The notes under the pieces: generated by a model
Told to the model about the DNA's origin: nothing
Database searches by the model: none
What the model saw: only the letters and a program-made list of their open reading frames with translations
Made by a program: the position numbers and the translations under genes
In this document: piece by piece, positions 33,401 through 41,735 of the stretch
How the letters are laid out: each line of letters starts with the position of its first letter
Numbering within the stretch: position 1 is the stretch's first letter
Origin: a virus
DNA: 58,811 nucleotides
Virus record (IMG/VR): IMGVR_UViG_3300030328_004676
Span: 1 to 58,811 of that record
Strand: one strand, 5' to 3'

Positions 33401-34195
33401 TTAACTTATCGTCCCTATACCAACTTGACCCCAAAGCTTGTAGCCAGTTTGTATTAAAAGTGTTGAGCCAGATATTGCCATCGCCCCAGTAGCTGGAATT
33501 GCTGCTGTGCCAGCCGAAGAGTTTGATCCCCTCCATTGAGGAAGAGAAAAACCAGTTTCAAACTTAGCTGTTCCTTTTATAAAGGAATCTCCCATCACCC
33601 TTAATCCCCCACTAAATATACCAGATGCCGCAGCATCTACATTGATATCATTATCAAAGAAGGTTGGTCCACTAACACCAAAGTATTGCCCACCATTAAA
33701 GTCAATATGTAGAGAGTTTTGCTTTCCATAAGATATAGCATTAGTTGTGGAATCTTTTATAACTGTTACTCCTGTAGCTGTTGACTGAAATGTTACGTTT
33801 CTTCCTGCAAGAGATGTGTTGTCTTGAGAATCTGTTGCAAAATTTACACCTATACCATTTATAATTAAATTGTTTTGACCGCTAACATTACAGTTAGTGC
33901 CTTTAATAACAAAGTTACTTCCATCATTTGCACTATTACCTATGTCTGTATTCTTTCCCTGAAGCAGCACATTATCAGCACTAAACTCAAAATTATTATC
34001 TCCCGTTTTGGGCATTGTAAAAACAGGCTTTCCTTCGTTCTTGAGAACACCACTATAAAAATCAAATGATCCACTAATCCTTCTATCTAAATCAAACCTA
34101 ACACCAGTGTCGGATTGCTCAAAAACAAATCCTCCAGAACTACTAAAAAAAGTATGCAATTGGATCTGTTCGGGTTGAATTTTATTGAAAGCCAT
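33401..34195 (-). CDS. Tail fibre or virion surface protein-like
   Basis: A protein of about 264 residues from the ATG at 34,195; an ATG at 34,234 would add 13 residues and run over the divergent gene start. The central part is rich in Gly, Asn, Ser and Thr with repeated short strands (NNFEFSADNVLLQGKNTDIG, GQNNLIINGIGVNF), typical of beta-helical or trimeric fibre shafts. The C-terminus is less polar. It is the only minus-strand gene between plus-strand genes 30,995-38,409 and has its own promoter, so it may have been inserted here. No enzymatic motif. Confidence 0.55.
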   Translation of the reverse strand: MAFNKIQPEQIQLHTFFSSSGGFVFEQSDTGVRFDLDRRISGSFDFYSGVLKNEGKPVFTMPKTGDNNFEFSADNVLLQGKNTDIGNSANDGSNFVIKGTNCNVSGQNNLIINGIGVNFATDSQDNTSLAGRNVTFQSTATGVTVIKDSTTNAISYGKQNSLHIDFNGGQYFGVSGPTFFDNDINVDAAASGIFSGGLRVMGDSFIKGTAKFETGFSLPQWRGSNSSAGTAAIPATGAMAISGSTLLIQTGYKLWGQVGIGTIS

Positions 34196-34205
34196 AATAC
34201 AATAG

Positions 34206-34234
34206 ATTATCTTTAATAGATTACACGAATTCAA
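34206..34234 (-). promoter_or_regulatory. Promoter of the tail-fibre-like gene
   Basis: On the minus strand TTGAAT (34,229-34,234), a 17-base spacer and GATAAT (34,206-34,211), ten bases before the ATG at 34,195. It fills the gap to the divergent SSB-like gene. Confidence 0.5.
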
Positions 34235-34806
34235 TGAAATTTACTCTTTATAAGCCAAACTCTAAAAATACAGGGGCTGCTTTTAGCTTTGACCTAGCTA
34301 AAGACAAGAAAGGCAACGCTGTTATGTATGTATCAATGATCCAGCAACATAGCTGGAATGATAAGACTAAAAGCGGTTCTTTCAAAGAAAATGCCAAGAA
34401 TCCTGAAAAGTCAGGAACAATCAAGCTATCTGCCAACGAAGCTGGCGAGATTCTTTCCTCTTTTAAGACAAGAATCCCTTTTGTAGCCTTCCATCGAAGG
34501 AATGACGGAAGAAACACCGACACAACAATTATTAAATTCACTCCTTGGGACAAAAAAAGAAAAATCGTAGGCAAAGACGGAGATGATTGGCATGAAACTC
34601 CCGCATTTGGAGTTAGTGTCACTCGAAATTCTTCTATGACTTTCAAGCTCCCTTTAGAGGCTGGAGAAACAGAAGTATTATCAGAACTCCTTAAAAAATA
34701 TATTTTAGAATCTTTTATTGTTGTGGACGCATATAAGCCACAAGCGCCGAAAGAAGAAACTCAAGAAAATACCCCAGATATTGAAGATTCAGATGTCCCG
34801 TTCTAA
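34234..34806 (+). CDS. Probable single-stranded DNA-binding protein
   Basis: A 190-residue protein. The first 150 residues look like a beta-rich domain (FSFDLAKDKKGNAVMYVSMI, TIIKFTPWDKKRKI) with many Lys and aromatic residues, as in PC4- or Whirly-like and OB-type ssDNA binders. The tail EETQENTPDIEDSDVPF is acidic and ends in DVPF, very close to the DDDIPF tip with which bacterial SSB recruits replication and repair proteins. The tail is the strongest evidence. The next gene starts inside it. Calling the fold OB is not justified by eye. Confidence 0.6.
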   Translation: MKFTLYKPNSKNTGAAFSFDLAKDKKGNAVMYVSMIQQHSWNDKTKSGSFKENAKNPEKSGTIKLSANEAGEILSSFKTRIPFVAFHRRNDGRNTDTTIIKFTPWDKKRKIVGKDGDDWHETPAFGVSVTRNSSMTFKLPLEAGETEVLSELLKKYILESFIVVDAYKPQAPKEETQENTPDIEDSDVPF

Positions 34807-36532
34807 AAAGCTAAAAGTTTTATTTCATTCTAATCACAGTAGACTTGTTACTGGATTCGGAAAGAATACAAAAAATATACTTTTAGCCTTACACAATGAT
34901 CCTGATATAGAAGTCATTGAAGCTGGAAACGGAGTTGGTTTGGGGGCGAACCTATTAACTCCTTGGAAATCTTACGGGACACACCCGTCAGACCCTAATA
35001 TACTTCAATCCATTCAAGGGGATGGGCCTAAAGAAAGAATGGCTCAGTATGGTTATTACACTATAGACCAAATTATTGAAGAATGTAAACCAGATATCTA
35101 TCTAGGAGTTGAAGATATTTGGGCTTTTTCTGATTATAATAACAAACCTTGGTGGAATAAGATAAACAAAGTTTTGTGGACCACTTTAGATAGTGTCCCT
35201 ATCCTTGATCAAGCACTACAAATGGAACCTCACTGTGACAAGATGCTTGTTTGGGCATCTTTTGCGGAAGAGGAGATGAAGAAACTAGGTCACAAAAATG
35301 TAGAGACATTGCACGGCGCGGTTGATTACAGTCACTTTAAGCCTTTAAAAAATAGATCTGAACTAAGAAAAAGATTTGGAATAAACGAAAATTATGTAAT
35401 TGGATTTGTTTTCAAAAATCAATTAAGGAAATCTGTTCCTAATTTATTACAAGGCTTTAAAACATTTAAAGAAAAAAACCCAAACTCTAAACCAAAACTA
35501 CTTCTTCACACCGACTGGGCAGAAACAGCATCAGGCTGGGATATACCAAGGTATATCAAAGAGATGGATTTAGATCCAGACGACATTCTGTCAACCTATG
35601 TGTGCCATGCTTGCGATTTTTATTTTATTGGACCCTATCAGGGAGAAGATAAAACTTGTCCTAAGTGTAGAAAAGAAAAGACATTTAAAACAAAAAATAG
35701 CGGGAAGGGCATTAATGAAACCCAACTAAACGAGCTTTATAATTGCATGGATGTATATTGTCACCCTTTTACAAGCGGAGGACAAGAATTGCCTATTCAA
35801 GAAGCAAAAGCCGCTGGCCTTGTGACGTTAGTCACAGAATATTCTTGTGGCACAGACTCATGTTATGAACATCAAGGAGGCATTCCTTTAAAGTGGAATG
35901 AATATAGAGAGCCACAAACACAATTTGTAAAGGCTTCTACTTGCCCGCATGACATAGCAAAGAAATTACAAAAGGTTTATAATATGGATGATACTGATAA
36001 ATACATATTAATAAACAACGGAATCAATCATGTTAAGGATAGTTTTTCCGTTCAGCGTATCGCAAAAAAACTTAAAAAGATACTATTTTCTTTAAAGAAA
36101 CCAAACCCGAAAGAAGAGGAGAAAAAAGAAGGTGGACCCGTTGAATTTGAAGATATTCTAGACAAAAATCCCGAAGATAGAATTTTAATAGTAATGCCCG
36201 AATCTGCTGGCGATGTTTTTATGACCACATCCTTATTACCATCCATTAAGAAAAATTATCCAGATAAAGATTTATACTTTGCAACCAAAAAAGAATATTT
36301 ATCAATTTTAGAAGGTAACGAATATATTTATAAAACATTAGAATATTCTCCGCAAATGGATAATCTTCCTTTGATGGAGGGCAGGTTAAATCATAAAGGA
36401 TTTTTTGAAATTTGTTTTTTGCCGAACGTAGGAACGCAAAAGCATTTAGATTATTTACATCAAGGAGACGCTGATAAAATAATGTTTAATATACATTCAG
36501 AAAACTATAATAAACAACATGCATCTAATTGA
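34793..36532 (+). CDS. GT4 glycosyltransferase fused to the N-terminal half of a GT9 heptosyltransferase-like domain
   Basis: About 580 residues from the ATG at 34,793, which overlaps the SSB-like gene by 14 bases; an ATG at 34,718 would make a longer overlap. The first 450 residues form a GT4: VLFHSNHSRLVTGFGK at the N-terminus and QELPIQEAKAAGLVTLV as the donor motif. A zinc-ribbon-like insert (CHAC and CPKC) lies before it. From about residue 465, ILIVMPESAGDVFMTTSLLP is the start of a GT9 heptosyltransferase fold, which breaks off at the stop. The rest is in the next gene. Confidence 0.75.
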   Translation: MSRSKKLKVLFHSNHSRLVTGFGKNTKNILLALHNDPDIEVIEAGNGVGLGANLLTPWKSYGTHPSDPNILQSIQGDGPKERMAQYGYYTIDQIIEECKPDIYLGVEDIWAFSDYNNKPWWNKINKVLWTTLDSVPILDQALQMEPHCDKMLVWASFAEEEMKKLGHKNVETLHGAVDYSHFKPLKNRSELRKRFGINENYVIGFVFKNQLRKSVPNLLQGFKTFKEKNPNSKPKLLLHTDWAETASGWDIPRYIKEMDLDPDDILSTYVCHACDFYFIGPYQGEDKTCPKCRKEKTFKTKNSGKGINETQLNELYNCMDVYCHPFTSGGQELPIQEAKAAGLVTLVTEYSCGTDSCYEHQGGIPLKWNEYREPQTQFVKASTCPHDIAKKLQKVYNMDDTDKYILINNGINHVKDSFSVQRIAKKLKKILFSLKKPNPKEEEKKEGGPVEFEDILDKNPEDRILIVMPESAGDVFMTTSLLPSIKKNYPDKDLYFATKKEYLSILEGNEYIYKTLEYSPQMDNLPLMEGRLNHKGFFEICFLPNVGTQKHLDYLHQGDADKIMFNIHSENYNKQHASN

Positions 36533-37646
36533 AAGATATGCTCTGTCTACGGGCCTTGAAATAGACAACCCCGATATATCGCACTTATTTTACCCAACAG
36601 CGTGTGATAAATATGTTTGTTTTCATGCTTCCTCGAAAGACAATTTAAGAGATTATGATTACTGGGACGAAGTAAAAGAATTGATTGATCCATACTTCAA
36701 AAAGTTAAATTTAAAAACACTCCAAATAGGTCTAGAAAAAGACCCAAGTCTAAACTGCGACATTGATCTAAGAGGCAGGACAAACATAAGGCAAATGGCC
36801 TATCTGGTTAAAAACTGTTCTCTCTTCTTGGGAGTAGATTCTTTCCCTGCTCATCTAGCAGGGTTCTATAATAGAAAAATGGTTTCCATTTACTCCAACT
36901 CTTTTGCAGCTTGCGTAAGGCCATACTGGGGTAATCAGTCAAATCAAAAAATTATAGAGACCGAAAGACCAAATGGAGAAAAGCCATCTTTTTCTTTTAG
37001 TGAAAACCCAAAAACAGTTAATAGAATTAAACCCGAAACAATCGCGAACTCTGCTCTAGAACTTTTAAAGCAAAAACCTACAAAACATAAAACTTTATTT
37101 GTAGGCAACAATTATAAATCAAACTTTGCAGAGGTTATACCTGTAGAAAAAACAAGCGTTAAAGCAAATCTAATTGATGTGAGAATGGATTATGCTCATA
37201 ACGAATACTGGTTAACAGAAATACTTAAAGAAAACCAAATTGAGATAACTCTCTCAAAGCCTATAAATCCAGATTTTTTAAAACTAGGGAAGATAAAAAA
37301 AATAGTATATAAAGCAGATTCGTTCGATCAGGATTTTTTGCAAAAAATAAAAGAAAGTTCAATTCCTCATGTGTTAGTTTGCACTTCTTCAGAAAACCTT
37401 GATAAAGAAAGAGCTAAAAACTTTCATTATTTAATAAATCATTTAGACACCAAAGATTTAATTAAAAATAATAAAAAAAGAATTGGTGACGTAGACTTTA
37501 ATAAAATTAAAATTAAAAGCGGAAAGAAAGTGGTTTGCGGCGATAAAATCTATGATAGCTTTTTCGACTTAAATGGTAGGAAAAATTTAGATCATTTTTA
37601 CCTTGACTTAGATTTCTTTATGGTTTATACTGAGGAAGATGAGTGA
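36519..37646 (+). CDS. C-terminal half of a GT9 heptosyltransferase-like protein
   Basis: A 375-residue protein. HLIERYALSTGLEID matches the linker of GT9 enzymes, DLRGRTNIRQMAYLVKNCSL and FLGVDSFPAHLAG are the nucleotide-diphosphate-heptose-binding motifs. The last 170 residues are not recognised. The start overlaps the previous gene by 14 bases in a frame shifted by +1, exactly where the GT9 fold of that gene stops. Together the two form one complete GT9 domain. Whether it is a natural split, a frameshift or an assembly error cannot be told from sequence alone. Confidence 0.7.
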   Translation: MHLIERYALSTGLEIDNPDISHLFYPTACDKYVCFHASSKDNLRDYDYWDEVKELIDPYFKKLNLKTLQIGLEKDPSLNCDIDLRGRTNIRQMAYLVKNCSLFLGVDSFPAHLAGFYNRKMVSIYSNSFAACVRPYWGNQSNQKIIETERPNGEKPSFSFSENPKTVNRIKPETIANSALELLKQKPTKHKTLFVGNNYKSNFAEVIPVEKTSVKANLIDVRMDYAHNEYWLTEILKENQIEITLSKPINPDFLKLGKIKKIVYKADSFDQDFLQKIKESSIPHVLVCTSSENLDKERAKNFHYLINHLDTKDLIKNNKKRIGDVDFNKIKIKSGKKVVCGDKIYDSFFDLNGRKNLDHFYLDLDFFMVYTEEDE

Positions 37647-38409
37647 GAAAAAGATCTACGGCCCAGATATCTACAAGCGTAACGAGCATGGATTGCTTGA
37701 AAATGTAGACTATGAATTTAACGAGGATGGTTCTGTCAACTGGAGAGCCATGATTAAGGAGGAGTTTCTCTATCCTAACAAGGATTGGTTTGCTTCTAGG
37801 AAGAAAGATATCCCTACTTCTGTTGAGGGTCTCTCCGATAAACAGCTTCTCATTATGCTTGGAGGTATCAAGGAGTTGGCTAAAATGAGGGGTTATTGCA
37901 GTGTTTCTTTTGATGTCACTAATTCTGCCGATGGTTATGTGACAGCAAAATGCACAATTTGTTGGATCAAAAACTATGAAACACAAGATTGTGTTAAATA
38001 TGAAGATGTAGCCAACGCCACTCTTGCAAATACAGACAATTTCTGCGCTAAATTCCTAGAAACGATAGCTTGTAATCGCGCTTTTGTCCGTTGTGTGCGT
38101 AATTATCTCAATATCCACATTGTGGGTGCAGATGAGATTGATAAGTCAAAAGGAGCTAATAATTCCAACACAGTTGAATATGATGCTTCTAGCGACTCTG
38201 CCATGCTCCCGTTAACGCCGTCAGGGACGCTTCAAAAGGCTTTGGACGAGGATAATGGAGTAAAGTCCTTTGATGACTTTAAGACGCTTCTGAGGGCATT
38301 GTGGAAGGAAGAAATCTACAGAAATGAAGAGGCGGCAAATTGGAAGTCTTACGACGATATTCCAGCCAAAGAATGCAGAAAGCTTATCGCAATCTGCAAA
38401 AAATCATAA
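37639..38409 (+). CDS. Hypothetical phage protein, possible Rad52/Erf-like annealing protein
   Basis: A 256-residue soluble protein. KELAKMRGYCSVSFDVTNSA and VTAKCTICWIKNYETQDC look like strands, followed by a helix FLETIACNRAFVRCVRNYLN, whose NRAFxRxVR motif recalls the helix of Rad52- and Erf-type single-strand annealing proteins. The C-terminal part is charged. That reading is weak, but the SSB-like gene in the same operon fits a recombination role. It ends convergently with the virion module, overlapping by six bases. Confidence 0.4.
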   Translation: MSEKKIYGPDIYKRNEHGLLENVDYEFNEDGSVNWRAMIKEEFLYPNKDWFASRKKDIPTSVEGLSDKQLLIMLGGIKELAKMRGYCSVSFDVTNSADGYVTAKCTICWIKNYETQDCVKYEDVANATLANTDNFCAKFLETIACNRAFVRCVRNYLNIHIVGADEIDKSKGANNSNTVEYDASSDSAMLPLTPSGTLQKALDEDNGVKSFDDFKTLLRALWKEEIYRNEEAANWKSYDDIPAKECRKLIAICKKS

Positions 38410-40920
38410 TCCCATAAAGTTTTTCTGACTTGCGGATAGTTGAGTTGATATTGGGCTATCAGGACGAAGTGCATTATTAGCCCTATCAATAAGAACCGTC
38501 TGATCTGGTGGAACTAGCTTTATAGTTGATTCTTTAATTGAAGTAACGATTCCCCCACTAGTTACCGACACGCTTACCGCATTCATTGTCGGTTTAAAGG
38601 TAGGTAAATGTAATCCATATAAACTTCTAGATGAACTCATTTGTTCACCACTGTCCTCCACCATATTACCTCTTAATGACTTTAACATCTTCATGTCTAG
38701 TGTTGTTCCACTAGAAGCTCCATGAGTAATTTTATTCATTAAATTATAAGAAGGGCTTTCGACAGAAAAATATTTTAGATCATATCTATCGAAAAGATCC
38801 GCTAAAGCCTGATCTCCTTCTGAGCTACCAGACAAATTGTTATCTTCCTGCTCTTCATCGTCTTCTCCAATTGGATTTACCCTAGTCTTGCCTCTTAAGT
38901 ATGTGCATTTTATTTTTGATTGAAAATCAATCGCATTCTTAAAAAGAGTCCTCGACTGTATGAGAGCTTTTTGAAAGAACTTTGCAAAGCTATTTCTCAT
39001 AAAGAACTCTGGACCTCCCAAGAATTCCTTCCCTTTCAAGCCGTCTGCTTCAAACTCTGCAAGCTCAGTAACTAATTCCAAATCCTCAAAGTTAATAGGC
39101 TTATCTTGTTGAACTCTTTCTAATTGCTTGACTGGCCTCATTCCCAAAAAATAAAAATCATTACCTGTTTTAGCTTCCCCTTTGGTCAAATTCGCCAAAT
39201 CTTCTATAGTTGTTTTTTCTGGATCTATATTGATAGAGTTCATCAGATCAGAAAGATCTGAAAGCTCGTCAATCTCAGCGATTGTTTCAATTTTTTCGAA
39301 CGGCCCACTAATCGACAAATCAGCAGTGTTCTGGAAATCCATGCGCTCTGCTTTATATTTGCTGTAAGAGTTTGTGACATATATTCCTCCTGCTATAGCA
39401 AAGTAAGCTTTTAAAAACCTATCAAGAACAGTATCGGTAGGTCTTTTAGGTTTTATTCCTATTTCACCATTTGGAATATCTACTTGGTCTTCTTCATCTG
39501 GGTCTTCCTTCTCAAAAGGACTATCTAACCTTACGCTATTTAATCGGATATATGAAAAATCATCATCAAACCGATCAAGCTTTTTGTTATTGCCTAACAC
39601 TAAATTGGTTTTTCTATAACCCTCTTTTTTAGATTCTGCTGTTGCCTTTGGAAGCAAGTAACCCCTTGTTTTTGCATTACCTTCATAATCAACACCATCT
39701 CTTTTGTAAAAATCCCTCAACTGAAGACTGGTGAACCTATAAGGATACATGTTTGTTATATTTATATTCCTTTTTAATCCAAGTATTTTTTTAACCAGCC
39801 CTACTCTATTTAAATATAATAAGAAAAAAGTAAATGTATCTTTTATTTTGTTTTTTTCATTTTGTTGATAGAGGGCATAAAAACAACCAAGCTCCTCACC
39901 TGTCATTACTTTTCGAAAACTTGCATTTCTATCAAACATTACTCTCTTAAAAAAAACGGGTCTTGGTCTATCTTCTGTAGTAAAAGACTTTTCCTCCTCA
40001 TCTGGTTTTTTCTCAGCAGAACCAGTATAAGTATTAACCACTCGATTCTTTCTTAAACTTCTAGTAAAAGAAGAAGAGGTAATATTTTCATCTGTAGTAT
40101 TAGAAAAATCATCTAATTGTATTTGAGACGCAATAGAGGTATTTACGAAATTTAAAGATCCGTCTTCAGGATTAACATACCAGAAGAAACCTAATTTAGA
40201 AGCTATTGAAGTAGCTACGCTTGAAAGGTTTCCACTGTCAGTTAGCAATATATCCGAATCACTGGGCAAGCCGTTAACCTTAAGGCCAACCATCTCTAGC
40301 ATTATTCTGAAATCTTCTATAGTATAACCAAAGCTTAAATTATATTGAGATAAATCAGGGGAGCCTAGGTAGGACGGACCAGCAAAATCACTGTTTAAAG
40401 ATAATTTTTCTATTAGTTCTTTGTTCTGATATGTTAACCTTATCTTTACTCCGTCAAATCTTTGCGCTGATTCTACATTATATATCGAACCAGCATATAT
40501 AACATGGTCTATTTTTTTAGGCGGCTTTTTACTAAATGATTTTATAGGGCTTCCAGCCACTTCTGTAAAATAAGGCACTGGACCCTCAAAATTATCCCCG
40601 TCTTCAGGTGGCGCATTTTGCCCTCTAATCAAAACTAGATAAGACTCTAGTATTAAAGTGGTTTTATCAACATAACTTCTCGTCACAGTGTCTCTATTAG
40701 CGTCTGATGAATTAGTCATGCTAACACAGATAAAATTTTTCATTTTCTCCGCTATTTTTTCATTAGAGAATTCATTAAGCTCACCCAGACCACCAATAAC
40801 AGTCCCCAAACCTTCCGTCCCATCTATGCTTTTAGCATTAGCCACAGTCCCCACCGAAGCTGAGTGTCCACCAGCTTGGTTGCTAAAATTCATATCTAAT
40901 GTCTCTATGGTCTCTCTCAT
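38404..40920 (-). CDS. Large tail-tip or baseplate hub protein
   Basis: An 838-residue protein at the downstream end of the tail module. VATSIASKLGFFWYVNPEDG and LNFVNTSIA look like the hub domain (gp27- or gpJ-like) found in tail tip proteins, and the preceding IEDFRIMLEMVGLKVNG is usual before it. The rest alternates helices and Gly/Asn-rich loops. It would sit at the host-facing tip. The last 100 residues have repeats of Thr, Ser and Val. No enzymatic motif was seen. Gene order, tape measure then tip proteins, supports the call. Confidence 0.55.
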   Translation of the reverse strand: MRETIETLDMNFSNQAGGHSASVGTVANAKSIDGTEGLGTVIGGLGELNEFSNEKIAEKMKNFICVSMTNSSDANRDTVTRSYVDKTTLILESYLVLIRGQNAPPEDGDNFEGPVPYFTEVAGSPIKSFSKKPPKKIDHVIYAGSIYNVESAQRFDGVKIRLTYQNKELIEKLSLNSDFAGPSYLGSPDLSQYNLSFGYTIEDFRIMLEMVGLKVNGLPSDSDILLTDSGNLSSVATSIASKLGFFWYVNPEDGSLNFVNTSIASQIQLDDFSNTTDENITSSSFTRSLRKNRVVNTYTGSAEKKPDEEEKSFTTEDRPRPVFFKRVMFDRNASFRKVMTGEELGCFYALYQQNEKNKIKDTFTFFLLYLNRVGLVKKILGLKRNINITNMYPYRFTSLQLRDFYKRDGVDYEGNAKTRGYLLPKATAESKKEGYRKTNLVLGNNKKLDRFDDDFSYIRLNSVRLDSPFEKEDPDEEDQVDIPNGEIGIKPKRPTDTVLDRFLKAYFAIAGGIYVTNSYSKYKAERMDFQNTADLSISGPFEKIETIAEIDELSDLSDLMNSINIDPEKTTIEDLANLTKGEAKTGNDFYFLGMRPVKQLERVQQDKPINFEDLELVTELAEFEADGLKGKEFLGGPEFFMRNSFAKFFQKALIQSRTLFKNAIDFQSKIKCTYLRGKTRVNPIGEDDEEQEDNNLSGSSEGDQALADLFDRYDLKYFSVESPSYNLMNKITHGASSGTTLDMKMLKSLRGNMVEDSGEQMSSSRSLYGLHLPTFKPTMNAVSVSVTSGGIVTSIKESTIKLVPPDQTVLIDRANNALRPDSPISTQLSASQKNFMGL

Positions 40921-41735
40921 AAATTTAATGAGTCTGTAGAAAAGTTTAAAATCTGATTTCCGCTTACTAAGGCGCTAGAATCTGCTTTAATCATACTTAC
41001 ACCAGAATAAAGCTCTAAATAGCTTTCGGGGAATTCTTGCGCCCCATTAATATAAAACTTTGTCCTTTTTTCAATAAATCCATCTCCAGTAACAATGTCT
41101 GGGCTTTCCCCTGTAACAGAAGCCGTTCGCGGCTCTTTCTTATAAGCTGTATATTTAAAATTATTCTTATTGGCACTAGTAACCACTCCACCTGCTATAT
41201 CAAATCTTGGCACATCTAAAGCAGTTGCTCCAACTCCGAGTCCAGAATAAACTTTTTGGCCATTTAAAAAATATTCAAAATCTGTAAAAATAAATGGAGT
41301 GTGCTTATTGGTTATGCTTGTTTTAAGAGATTGCCCTAAATCACCAGTAGCGGCAAAAATGCCACCTGTAGTTATATCGTATTTTACATTATAATTTGGC
41401 TCATGAGGGGTTGTTGAATCAAAATTTATTTTAGATTTCTCAAATTCGTCACTGATTCCATCAGCTAATTTCGTGAAAAAATCCCCCGTTGAAATTTGGT
41501 ATACCACTTCATTTAGCGCAGCCCCTGTCACTGGCTTCTCTTGCAGCAACATTTGACCATTGGCCGCAAGCTTTAAATTAATTTGCCCCGTGCTAAGACT
41601 TCTATCGTAATAGAAATCACCGCCCGCTTGAACGGCGGTTTTATTAATTGAAACAAAAACATTTGTTCCTAATTCATCAGAACGACAACCTGAGATGGTA
41701 GAATCTCCACTAGATATAACACTTTCGTAAATCAT
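40917..41735 (-). CDS. Tail-associated structural protein (272 aa)
   Basis: A 272-residue protein of beta-rich composition with many Gly, Ser and Thr residues and short motifs such as VVYQISTGDFFTKLAD and GGIFAATGDLGQ. No domain is recognised. It overlaps both neighbours by four bases, so it is translated with the tail-tip genes and is probably a minor tail protein. Confidence 0.5.
   Translation of the reverse strand: MIYESVISSGDSTISGCRSDELGTNVFVSINKTAVQAGGDFYYDRSLSTGQINLKLAANGQMLLQEKPVTGAALNEVVYQISTGDFFTKLADGISDEFEKSKINFDSTTPHEPNYNVKYDITTGGIFAATGDLGQSLKTSITNKHTPFIFTDFEYFLNGQKVYSGLGVGATALDVPRFDIAGGVVTSANKNNFKYTAYKKEPRTASVTGESPDIVTGDGFIEKRTKFYINGAQEFPESYLELYSGVSMIKADSSALVSGNQILNFSTDSLNL

Noticed and set aside
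34248-34646. Minus-strand ORF of 132 aa opposite the SSB-like gene
   Set aside because: Shadow of the well-supported plus-strand gene; no start signal and no recognisable domain.
38400-38412. Terminator between the two convergent operons
   Set aside because: The genes overlap by six bases and no stem followed by a T run was found on either strand.
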